Origin: a bacterium
GTDB taxonomy: Bacteria; Electryoneota; RPQS01
DNA: 64,000 bases
Assembly: GCA_016721565.1 (NCBI GenBank)
Contig: JADKHW010000002.1
Location: forward strand, 286,692-350,691
Direction of reading: 5' to 3'
The translations under genes were made by a program, and so were the position numbers. The notes under the pieces are model-generated. The model was not told the origin of the DNA. It saw only the letters and a list, made by a program, of their open reading frames with translations, and made no database searches. Below, one piece after another: positions 42,393-50,253 of the stretch (position 1 is its first letter; each line of letters starts with the position of its first letter).

Positions 42393-43759
42393 TAGAAGTG
42401 AACTGTGGTTTTTAAGAGTAGCGCGTGCCAATAACGATCCAATGTGCCTTCCCGAGCGCCATCATAGATTACTTGCCCTTCTCGAAGCGCCACTCCGTCC
42501 AAGTAGTGATACTCGGCTTTGACCATCATGTTGGGATTGACGTCAATTCTTGTGCTAAGAACAAGGTCTTTTTCCCAACCTACATAGTCAGGTAGTCCTT
42601 GTTCAACTGCGAAATGTCCGCGATGGTCGTTAGCTCGAGGGTAATATATGCCGTAGTACGCGCCGCAAGTAAGCCACTTGTTGGTGCGGCAATTCAGCAT
42701 GCCATAGTAACCTTCTTCGCGATTTGTGCCTGAGTTCCCTTCATTCATGACGTTTGAATTAAATTCGGCCGCAGCGGTCAGGCATCTCCATGTATATTCT
42801 CCTGAGAATGTCCACATTTGGTCGATGTCAAACTCGTCGTTGTAGTGCACTTGCCGCGTAAAATCTCGCGGGTTCCCATTTGAATCAATCAATGAAATTG
42901 CATATTGCCAGCTATTGGACAGTTCGAATTCACCAACGATTACTGTAGTCCCAAGCCGCAACCCCGGTACGGGCGGTGACCATGTGAATGCCCCCCCGTA
43001 AACCACGGGGAAGAAAACTTTTTCATCTGAAGATCCAAGGTATTCTACAGAAACACTGGATGAATCAGCTCCGTACTCATTGGCGATTTGAAGGGCAATT
43101 GGGTAAGCAGAGTTAACTCCTCCCAGTCCAAAACTGCCGCCCCAGAACCCGTTCTTGGGATTTGGAATATTCAGTGTTCCGCACCAAAGCTCGTAGTCGA
43201 AGTACCCAGATTTGCGAAGCGGCAAGTTACCGTACAAGCTCATGCCTTCGTGCGCGAGAACGAAGTCGCGCAGGCCTTCGTTGTATACGCTCTGCGGCAG
43301 AAGTACACAGGTTCGAAGCATGTCAATGTCGCGGCCTTGATTGTAAAAGCCAAGTGGGAGCTTGATCTTCCCCACTCGCACTCCCAAATAGTCGCGCCAT
43401 TGGTAGTCCCCGCCTGCCCAGTCAATATAGACTTGATTGTTGCCTTCTAAACCGAGATCACGAGCTAAGAACTGAATTCCCACACGCAACCGATCTGTCG
43501 GGTTCGCTTGGACGGTCGTGCCAACCTCATTGTACTCGAAGCTTCCTTTAGATGATCTGTCAACCAGCAGTTGATTTGCGGAAGTTGTAACGAATCCTTG
43601 ACTGGCAAAGCCGCTCACATACAGATTTTGCATTTGTGCAAATGCCGTCTGCCGGGTCGAGGCTGCTATCAGGATGCAAAGCGCGAACACCAAGGTTTCC
43701 CATCGCTTGGTCGCCCTAGTTCGGAATATTGGCAAAACGCGTATATTTGATACCACCAT
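42392..43759 (-). CDS. Outer-membrane porin, phosphate-selective-porin-like
   Basis: This beta-barrel protein of about 455 residues has a signal peptide (ETLVFALCILIAASTRQTAF, then AQMQNLYVSG) and many alternating amphipathic strands ending in Phe (LLLKTTVHF), the usual barrel-assembly signal. VRVGKIKLPLGFYNQGRDID resembles porin O/P family and similar anion porins. It lies 24 bases after the PAP2 gene and overlaps the PstS-like gene. The start ATG 43759 has no strong Shine-Dalgarno sequence. Confidence 0.78.
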   Translation of the reverse strand: MVVSNIRVLPIFRTRATKRWETLVFALCILIAASTRQTAFAQMQNLYVSGFASQGFVTTSANQLLVDRSSKGSFEYNEVGTTVQANPTDRLRVGIQFLARDLGLEGNNQVYIDWAGGDYQWRDYLGVRVGKIKLPLGFYNQGRDIDMLRTCVLLPQSVYNEGLRDFVLAHEGMSLYGNLPLRKSGYFDYELWCGTLNIPNPKNGFWGGSFGLGGVNSAYPIALQIANEYGADSSSVSVEYLGSSDEKVFFPVVYGGAFTWSPPVPGLRLGTTVIVGEFELSNSWQYAISLIDSNGNPRDFTRQVHYNDEFDIDQMWTFSGEYTWRCLTAAAEFNSNVMNEGNSGTNREEGYYGMLNCRTNKWLTCGAYYGIYYPRANDHRGHFAVEQGLPDYVGWEKDLVLSTRIDVNPNMMVKAEYHYLDGVALREGQVIYDGAREGTLDRYWHALLLKTTVHF

Positions 43760-43783
43760 GGTGTGTAGTTGTTTGATGACGAA

Positions 43784-44356
43784 TTAGAGGAGGAAAGAAA
43801 GCCACAAGCCGGAAGCGCCGTCCTGTCTACCGCTGAATGGACGAACGGTCATCCATTTCATGCGGTGTCGCCCCGCAAGCGCGTCTGCAACGGCAAAGCC
43901 ATAAGCGCCACCCACCCAAACGTCGGAGGCCCAGTGCCAACGGGAATCTACGCGTTGTATTGCGACGGATGCCGCTCCTAAGTAAAGCAAAACATCGATT
44001 GGCACAAAGTGAATGTGTTCGTCCATTATACGCGCAATTTGAAACGCATGCGATGAGTGGCCAGAAAAGAAGGATTGCCCCGGTTCAAAGAGGTCCCAGT
44101 GATTTGAGTTGTAACCTTCGATTGGTCTTGGGCGTCCGGAGACCTTGTTCACGATGACTTTGGGTGGTCCCGCGATCAAGTAGCTTTCGAGAATTTCCGA
44201 ACTCATCCGTGACAACCACTCAAACCCAACAAGGTAGGAAACGACTGCCGTCCCCAAGAAATACTTATTCATTGTCCCTTGCCTTCCGATCGGCTCCAGA
44301 AACTCGCCAGCTTCATGAAAGGGTTCAATGATCCAATGATCTTTGTTTCGATGCAC
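43784..44356 (-). CDS. PAP2-family phosphatase, C-terminal part with active site (frameshifted)
   Basis: This contains the phosphatidic-acid-phosphatase-2 site: KVIVNKVSGRPRP (first motif), FFSGHSSHAFQIA (second motif, Ser-Gly-His) and VDSRWHWASDVWVGGAYGF (third motif, Arg and His-Asp). PAP2 enzymes remove phosphate from lipid phosphates or pyrophosphates on the outer face of the inner membrane. The frame joins the upstream part near 44345. Confidence 0.8.
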   Translation of the reverse strand: MHRNKDHWIIEPFHEAGEFLEPIGRQGTMNKYFLGTAVVSYLVGFEWLSRMSSEILESYLIAGPPKVIVNKVSGRPRPIEGYNSNHWDLFEPGQSFFSGHSSHAFQIARIMDEHIHFVPIDVLLYLGAASVAIQRVDSRWHWASDVWVGGAYGFAVADALAGRHRMKWMTVRPFSGRQDGASGLWLSFLL

Positions 44357-44721
44357 CCAGCACTAATCTCGTCGTCCAGAAAATAGATTCCCGCTCCGAC
44401 CGCAACTACGCCTGCGAGGTATTTCAAAGCCTTTGGCTGACTACGTGTAGGTGAAGTGTAGACCCAAACGGCGTCTGACAGCCCTGTTTTTGCGACAAAT
44501 CTCATATCTCTCAAGATGTTACGTGAGAAGGCTGGCTTTCCAAACAGGCGTTTCCCGTACAGCATATCAGATTTACGTGAACTATCAGATGAAAGAGGAT
44601 TGGTCGGATTTTGAGCCGTCATTACTCCTATACTATTTGTGTACAAAAGTTCTTGGCCTTGGGTAGTCACGACGAAAACAAAGAGGTATAGCCCAATTCC
44701 AATGGCCGCGCAGATTTTCAA
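44269..44721 (-). CDS. PAP2-family phosphatase, N-terminal part
   Basis: This begins at a TTG near 44721 with a signal-like helix (MKICAAIGIGLYLFVFVVTT). A spacer and AKTGLSDAVWVYTSPTRSQP then lead to YLAGVVAVGAGIYFLDDEIS, the usual helix before the first PAP2 motif. Below about 44345 the ORF is out of frame. Joined length is about 312 residues. It is the first gene of the phosphate-themed unit PAP2, porin, PstS-like and kinase. Confidence 0.7.
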   Translation of the reverse strand: MKICAAIGIGLYLFVFVVTTQGQELLYTNSIGVMTAQNPTNPLSSDSSRKSDMLYGKRLFGKPAFSRNILRDMRFVAKTGLSDAVWVYTSPTRSQPKALKYLAGVVAVGAGIYFLDDEISAGCIETKIIGSLNPFMKLASFWSRSEGKGQ

Positions 44722-45095
44722 TGGTTTCGAGGGTTAGGTGTTTTAGGTATGCTTTTTTTCAGTATCAGTATTTACGCTTGATTTTGCATAAATTCAATAG
44801 CGCGAAACAATTGCATGCCCCATAAAGAATTGGGTTATCTTTATATTAATACTGGTTTTCTATGTCCAACGCATTTACACGTTCTTAAATGATCTCTAAT
44901 CCTTTGGGCATATCCTCTTTGTTGTGGTTGGATTTGAACTGATTCAGCATGCTATTCTCAGTTAATCTTATTATTATTGGCAAAGCCGATCAATGGCAAC
45001 AGTCCAGACCAAGTGTAATTTTCGAGTGACTGGTCTTAAATTACTGCACGACGCCATTATTAGTGATACTACCGAAGTCCTTCGGACAGGATAAC
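44722..45095. other. Divergent regulatory region between the phosphate locus and the NTT/kinase cassette
   Basis: No gene seen. Just before the cassette, two complementary pairs interleave: AGACCA (45006-45011) with TGGTCT (45031-45036), and GTAATTT (45015-45021) with AAATTAC (45038-45044). That order would fold as a pseudoknot in the 5' leader, or may simply be overlapping operators. On the minus strand, TTGAAT, 17 bases, TAAATA is a weak promoter match. Confidence 0.35.
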
Positions 45096-45959
45096 ATGGA
45101 AATTAAGCAAGACAACGGCGAGAAAAGCGAACTCAGGAGATTGGAAACTGAGCTTGAGGCAACCAAGGTGCTGCTTCAGCAGACACAAGCGCAACTCATC
45201 CATTCTGAGAAGATGGCCACGATTGGTATGCTTGTCGCAGGCGTGGCGCATGAGATCAATTCGCCCATCGGCGCTCTCGGAAGCATGCACGCGACATTAG
45301 TGAAGGCTCTGGAGAAACTCAAGTGTAATTTGACGTGCGATGGCGCGGATAACTCAGTACTAAATGATCCAAATGTCGCGGCGACGCTTGCTATCATAGA
45401 CGAGGCCAATCGCGTCATTACGAACGGCACTTTGCGAGTCACAAGTATTGTCCGACGCCTGCGCAGTTTCGCAAGAATTGACGAAGCCGAGCGTACAGTA
45501 GCAAATATACATGAAGGCATTGAAGATACGCTGACCCTTATCGATCATGAGATTAAACACAAGATTCAAATCACTAGGAGATTTGGAGCGATCCCCTCAA
45601 TTCTTTGCTACCCGGGACAACTAAATCAGGTATTCTTGAATTTGCTGGTAAATTCACGGCAAGCCATGGAAAACGGTGGGGAAATATCAATCACCACGGG
45701 TGTTGAGAAAAGCTGTATCCGGATTGACTTTGCAGATACAGGAAAAGGCATCGCGCCCGAACTCTTGGATAAGGTATTTGAACCCGGTTTCACTACCAAA
45801 CAAGTCGGCGTTGGCACAGGACTCGGTCTTTTCATTGTCAGATCCATAGTGCAAGCTCACGGTGGGATTATAACCGTCAAAAGTGAAGTTGACAAGGGCA
45901 CAACATTTACCATCTTTTTGCCGATTGATCAAGGTGAAGCTGGTGTTAGCTCAAAGTAA
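45096..45959 (+). CDS. Soluble sensor histidine kinase
   Basis: This is a cytoplasmic kinase of 287 residues without TM helices. ATG 45096 follows AGGATAAC, and the longer GTG start at 45063 lacks this. A coiled coil (ELRRLETELEATKVLLQQTQ) leads to the phosphoacceptor His in IGMLVAGVAHEINSPIGAL, then the ATPase motifs NQVFLNLLVNSRQAM (N box), FADTGKGIAPELLDKVFEPG (G1) and VGTGLGLFIVRSIVQAHGG (G2). It heads a same-strand series ending in a response regulator at 53.5 kb, probably its partner. Confidence 0.9.
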   Translation: MEIKQDNGEKSELRRLETELEATKVLLQQTQAQLIHSEKMATIGMLVAGVAHEINSPIGALGSMHATLVKALEKLKCNLTCDGADNSVLNDPNVAATLAIIDEANRVITNGTLRVTSIVRRLRSFARIDEAERTVANIHEGIEDTLTLIDHEIKHKIQITRRFGAIPSILCYPGQLNQVFLNLLVNSRQAMENGGEISITTGVEKSCIRIDFADTGKGIAPELLDKVFEPGFTTKQVGVGTGLGLFIVRSIVQAHGGIITVKSEVDKGTTFTIFLPIDQGEAGVSSK

Positions 45960-45972
45960 GAGGATCGCAATA

Positions 45973-47241
45973 TTGGTAAATTTGATAGGCCTTCGTCATT
46001 GGGCAGTTGTATTCTTGCTCTTTGCTGTGCAGCTTGCGACTGCAAGCCAAACACCTGTGGACTCCACGCAATCCAAACCGAAACCATATTCGGCAAATTC
46101 GACCTTAGAGCGAGTAGTCTCATTCCCGGGACAGTTGGCTTATGCGCCCGTTCGCTATACGGTGTTGGGTCTTGGCTATGCCGGTGTTTATCTTGTTGAA
46201 AAAGGAGTTGTGCACAAAATCGTGAGCGTCGTGGGCGGTGCGGGCTTTACGCCAGTTTATGCTCCGAGAACAGGTGCTGGACTACGATTCACCAAGTTAA
46301 ATTGCTTTACTAAGGATGCTGACCTGGTTACAACCGCATCATCGTGGGTAGATAGTAGGCAGCTCTTTTCTATTGATTGGTCTAGGGTACCATTGGGGGC
46401 AGGCTTCAAGTCCGACTTTATTGTTCGATATCGCTCGCTCACCGGGGAGGCCTTCTATGGTCTTGGACCTGAGTCACAGCTTGAGAACAAAGTGTCTTAC
46501 TCTGAGGAAGACGTTCTCATTGAAGTATCTCTACATAAGAGGTTGAACAGATTCTTCCGGGCCAGCCTTTCAGTTGGTATCAGCAACACGAGTATCTTTG
46601 ACGGTCGCAATGGAATCTCCCCGATTATCACAGAAGTCTATTCTGATTCAACTCTTCCAGGATTAAAGGATAAGAACCGATTTCAGGGAACGGAATTTTC
46701 ACTCCGTTATGATAATACAAACGATTTAGCCCATCCCACCGTCGGGAGAATCGGCAAAATCGCGGCAGAGTTCTACAACGATGTTCACAACGACGATCTG
46801 AGTTTCTGGAAAGCCGGACTGGATCTCACGCAGCATACTCACCTTTTTAATGATCGTACACTTGTGCTTCGCGGTGCGGGCGAGATGACACAGGCGCTGG
46901 AAGGTTCAGCTATTCCCTTCTACCACATGGCAGAAGTCGGAAGTTACGGCACGGTACGCGGTTTCACTCGCGGCAGATACCGGGACAACGATTACTTAAT
47001 CGGTACGGCTGAGTATCGCTATCCGGTGTGGATCCCATGGGCGAAAATTGTAGATGCGGTCGTATTTGTGGACGGTGGACAAGTCGCTCACGATATTCTT
47101 AAAGATGCGACATTTGCCGACTGGCAAATTGGATACGGTGGCGGGTTTCGTTTTTACAATGCGACAAACTTAATTGCGAAAACAGAAATTGCGTTTAGCA
47201 AAGAGAGTTTTCGTTTCTATTTTACGCTAAACACGCCATGA
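45973..47241 (+). CDS. Omp85/surface-antigen (BamA-TamA-type) outer-membrane barrel
   Basis: This is an outer-membrane protein of about 422 residues. I choose TTG 45973, with ribosome-binding site AAGAGGATC, giving signal peptide GLRHWAVVFLLFAVQLATAS. The C-terminal part fits the Omp85 D15 domain: YGTVRGFTRGRYRDNDYLIG contains the VRGF loop motif, followed by TAEYRYPVWIP and a barrel-type C-terminal strand FRFYFTLNTP. There are only about 100 residues before the barrel, too short for several POTRA domains, so it is not a standard BamA. It overlaps the next gene (ATGA), which encodes a lipoprotein. Confidence 0.82.
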   Translation: MVNLIGLRHWAVVFLLFAVQLATASQTPVDSTQSKPKPYSANSTLERVVSFPGQLAYAPVRYTVLGLGYAGVYLVEKGVVHKIVSVVGGAGFTPVYAPRTGAGLRFTKLNCFTKDADLVTTASSWVDSRQLFSIDWSRVPLGAGFKSDFIVRYRSLTGEAFYGLGPESQLENKVSYSEEDVLIEVSLHKRLNRFFRASLSVGISNTSIFDGRNGISPIITEVYSDSTLPGLKDKNRFQGTEFSLRYDNTNDLAHPTVGRIGKIAAEFYNDVHNDDLSFWKAGLDLTQHTHLFNDRTLVLRGAGEMTQALEGSAIPFYHMAEVGSYGTVRGFTRGRYRDNDYLIGTAEYRYPVWIPWAKIVDAVVFVDGGQVAHDILKDATFADWQIGYGGGFRFYNATNLIAKTEIAFSKESFRFYFTLNTP

Positions 47242-47711
47242 CAAGCAGACTCTCCTTCTACTTGTCATGGGTCGTCAGCATTTGCTTTTGGATTAGCATT
47301 GCAGGTTGCTCCAGTTCGCGTCGATTTGTGCCGCCGCCCGATTTACCGGATGACCACACGCATGTGCCTGCGTGCCCACAAAATGTGGAGACAGAGATTC
47401 TTTGGGATGGATTCAAACGGCAAATGGTGCAGCCGGGTGCGGATCTATTCGATTTCAGCCGCTGGATTCGCAAAGCTACAGGTTGTTCGAAGGAGGCATT
47501 CAATGCAAATGCTTATGACGAAGTTGCGAATTCAAGTTGGTTCACTAACCGCAATTTTTTTGAACCATTAGAATCTGAAGAGGTCTTGCGCGGACCCAAT
47601 ACTGTTGACGGACCTGACCAGTCACAAGGTTGGACTGTGATTCGCGCAAAAACGGTTGGTGTGACTCCGGGCTTTACAATTCGCGATTCACGCGGCGATT
47701 CCTATGTCATA
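47238..47711 (+). CDS. Kinase-like lipoprotein, N-terminal part
   Basis: ATG 47238 overlaps the barrel gene stop. The signal peptide ends in a lipobox (FWISIAGCSSSRRF), so the protein is lipid-anchored in the envelope. The region then runs HVPACPQNVETEILWDGFKR, FDFSRWIRKATGCSKEAFNA, SSWFTNRNFF and GWTVIRAKTVGVTPGFTIRD to DSRGDSYVI. The following Lys (VIKLDPPGN, across the frameshift at 47711) stands where the ATP-binding Lys of protein-kinase-like folds would be. The ORF continues to 47741 only in a false frame. I know no named family for it. Confidence 0.75.
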
Positions 47712-48907
47712 AACTTGATCCTCCTGGCAACAACGGGTTGAACAGTACAACTGACGTCATCGTGACAAAGCTACTGTATGCTGCGGGTTACAACGTGCCC
47801 GAGAATTACTTGGTGACTTTTGATCCCAAGATTTTGAAAGTCGGCGAAGGAGTCAAGTTTACCGGACAAGACGGCATAAAAAGAACCATGACAGAGCAAG
47901 ACTTGGCAGACATTCTTGCGAAAGTCCAATTGACCGATGATGGTAATATCCAAGGCATGGCCAGCAAGTATATTGATGGCAAACCGATTGGGCCGTTTCT
48001 TCTCAAAGGCACAAGACCTGACGATCCTAATGACATCATTCCTCATGAGCACCGTCGCGAACTGCGCGGTATGCGTGTCATCTTTGCTTGGCTCGGCCAC
48101 TATGACACCAATGTCAGCAATTTCTTGGACGGTTATACCAAAGACGATAGCATCAACTATGTGCGTCATTATTTGATCGATTTCGGCGCTGCTCTCGGAA
48201 GTCACCCTGGAGGTGCAAAGCCCGCCGACCGTGGCACGGAGCCGTACATGGATCCGATTCACATGCTTAATAAGTCACTCGAACTCGGACTTGTGCGCCG
48301 CCCCAGAGATTATCAAGAACCTGTCGAATATCCTGAGATCGGACGGTTTAGCTCTGAGAATTTTCATCCCAAAAGCTTCAAGTTTATCTTCCCAACGCGC
48401 GCCTTTGAATACTATACGCCACGAGATGCCTATTGGGGTGCCAAAATCGTGGCGTCATTCACCGAGCCGCAATTGCTCGCGGCAGTGCAGTCTGCCAACT
48501 ATGTTGACAAAGCGGCAGAAGATCATCTTGTACGAGTCTTAATGGAGAGGCGAGAAATTGTTTGCCGCTACTGGTTCAATCGGCTTGCGCCAATCGATCA
48601 TTTTGAAATGACAGAGCACGGCCTTGAATTTAACGATCTTGCTGTTTCCTGCGGGCTTGAAAGTGCGGCCTTGTCGTCATACCGGTTCAGGACACACATG
48701 AATGGGAAGCGAGTTGCCGACTGGCAGAATATTACTAACAAGTCGGTAATAGAGATTCCATTGTTACCGCAAGTCTCAAATGATGCTGATCAAATCGCTA
48801 TTGAGTTACAAGTTAGGCGTGAACACGGCTGGAGTAATCCTGTGATCGTATATCTGGAAAGAACTGACGGAACTTTCGAGATCGTCGGAATAGAACGCAA
48901 GTCGTAG
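47711..48907 (+). CDS. Kinase-like lipoprotein, catalytic C-terminal part (frameshifted)
   Basis: In-frame from AAA 47711 (KLDPPGNNGLNSTTDVIVTK). The key stretch is RGMRVIFAWLGHYDTNVSNF followed, about 20 residues on, by RHYLIDFGAALGSH. HxDxxxxN and then DFG in this order are the catalytic loop and metal-binding motif of protein-kinase-like folds; the look (DxxxSN ... HYLIDFG) is closest to PI3K-type (DRHxxN ... HIDFG) and FAM20-type secreted kinases. The C-terminal region (EIPLLPQVSNDADQIAIELQ) is beta-rich. The whole protein is about 556 residues. Kinase activity is inferred from motifs only. NTT-type nucleotide transporter genes follow directly. Confidence 0.75.
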   Translation, partial: KLDPPGNNGLNSTTDVIVTKLLYAAGYNVPENYLVTFDPKILKVGEGVKFTGQDGIKRTMTEQDLADILAKVQLTDDGNIQGMASKYIDGKPIGPFLLKGTRPDDPNDIIPHEHRRELRGMRVIFAWLGHYDTNVSNFLDGYTKDDSINYVRHYLIDFGAALGSHPGGAKPADRGTEPYMDPIHMLNKSLELGLVRRPRDYQEPVEYPEIGRFSSENFHPKSFKFIFPTRAFEYYTPRDAYWGAKIVASFTEPQLLAAVQSANYVDKAAEDHLVRVLMERREIVCRYWFNRLAPIDHFEMTEHGLEFNDLAVSCGLESAALSSYRFRTHMNGKRVADWQNITNKSVIEIPLLPQVSNDADQIAIELQVRREHGWSNPVIVYLERTDGTFEIVGIERKS

Positions 48908-48919
48908 CCTGAATAATAA

Positions 48920-49945
48920 ATGACCAATCCCTTCAAGGCTGTTCTCGATATCAGGCGACACGAGCTACCGCTCGCGTTGCTCATGTTTAGCTACTTCTTT
49001 CTTGTCATTACAAGCTTCTGGATTCTCAAACCGATCAAGAAAGCGCTGTTCATTCAGTATTACGACACGACAGGTTTCACACTCCTGAATTGGCACATGA
49101 CTGCTTCGCAAGCTGAGCTTATTGCCAAAGTGCTCAATATGCTAGTAGCGATCATTGCGGTCATCGTATTTACATGGTTGAGTCGGCATTTTCGAAGGCA
49201 GCAATTGACCTATTGCTTCAGCGCCTTCTTCCTTGCTGGATATGTTCTCTATAGTCCGCTCATTGTCAATCCCACTGATTTGACTGTTTGGACGTTCTAT
49301 CTCTTTGGAGATTTGTTTAGCACGCTGATGGTCGCGACGTTTTTTGTATTTCTGAACGATAGCGTAACTCCGGCCGAAGCGAAGCGACTATATGGCCTCA
49401 TCGGACTAGGCGGTGTAGTCGGCGGTGTGTTTGGAACAAGCGCGGTTCGCCTGTGGATTGATGATTTGGACAGAACTGACTGGTTATGGGTGTGCTTTGC
49501 TATCGCGATTATTATCATCGCAATCGCAATGTCAGCCGGCCGCTTCATTAAAAGACGTGACGAAACTGACGTAAGTTTGAAGGATGATGGAAAGCAAAGT
49601 CACGACAATCCGGCATTTGAAGGTGCTCTGTTGGTCTTCAAATCAAGATACATGCTAGCGATTGCCTGTGTCGTTGGGCTGTACGAAATCGTCTCTACCT
49701 TACTTGACTTCCAGTTCACTGCAACTGTTTCACACTACTTGGACGGTGATGCAATTGGAAGGCAATTCTCGATGGTTTTTGCAATAACAAATTGGGTCTC
49801 GATGTTCGTTCAGCTTTTTCTGACGAGCCTTGTTATGACACGGTTCGGATTGACGGTCGCGCTCATGGTGTTACCCGTTGCGATACTTGCAGGGTCTGCG
49901 GGCTTTTTCTCGTCTTCCCTATTCTCTGGATTGGCAGTTCGCTGA
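48920..49945 (+). CDS. ATP/ADP translocase (NTT/TLC) family transporter 1
   Basis: This is a membrane protein of the nucleotide-transporter family known from chlamydiae, rickettsiae and plastids. ATG 48920 opens MTNPFKAVLDIRRHELPLAL, then LMFSYFFLVITSFWILKPIK, the family's first helix with its Lys, and YGLIGLGGVVGGVFGTSAVR. About seven helices are visible before a T-run (49904-49908) shifts the frame. The family exchanges ATP, ADP or other nucleotides. Which substrate, and in which direction, cannot be read from the sequence. It follows the kinase-like lipoprotein by 12 bases. Confidence 0.83.
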   Translation: MTNPFKAVLDIRRHELPLALLMFSYFFLVITSFWILKPIKKALFIQYYDTTGFTLLNWHMTASQAELIAKVLNMLVAIIAVIVFTWLSRHFRRQQLTYCFSAFFLAGYVLYSPLIVNPTDLTVWTFYLFGDLFSTLMVATFFVFLNDSVTPAEAKRLYGLIGLGGVVGGVFGTSAVRLWIDDLDRTDWLWVCFAIAIIIIAIAMSAGRFIKRRDETDVSLKDDGKQSHDNPAFEGALLVFKSRYMLAIACVVGLYEIVSTLLDFQFTATVSHYLDGDAIGRQFSMVFAITNWVSMFVQLFLTSLVMTRFGLTVALMVLPVAILAGSAGFFSSSLFSGLAVR

Positions 49946-50232
49946 ACACTATTGATAACGGTTTTAGCTACTCCATTAATCAATCGTCAAAAGAAACCTT
50001 GTACGTCCCTGCCTCCAAAGACGAAAAATACAAGGCCAAAGCGTTCATTGATATATTCGTGCAACGATTCGCCAAAGCACTTGCGGTGGGTGTTAGCTTA
50101 ATTGTGACATCTATCTTTGTTGAGTTCGACAGCATTCGATACCTATCTCTGCTGACCGTTGCCTTAATTGTCTTGTGGATGTGGGCCGTTCGCTACGCTG
50201 GACAGCGATTCGATGAATTGACGTCAAAGTGA
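49906..50232 (+). CDS. ATP/ADP translocase family transporter 1, C-terminal part (frameshifted)
   Basis: The frame resumes after the T-run: FLVFPILWIGSSLNTIDNGF, SYSINQSSKETLYVPASKDE and KYKAKAFIDIFVQRFAKALA. This is the highly conserved C-terminal stretch of the TLC family. Two more helices follow. The whole protein has about 437 residues. Confidence 0.82.
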   Translation, partial: FLVFPILWIGSSLNTIDNGFSYSINQSSKETLYVPASKDEKYKAKAFIDIFVQRFAKALAVGVSLIVTSIFVEFDSIRYLSLLTVALIVLWMWAVRYAGQRFDELTSK

Positions 50233-50253
50233 TCTTCTATTTTCAATGTTACT

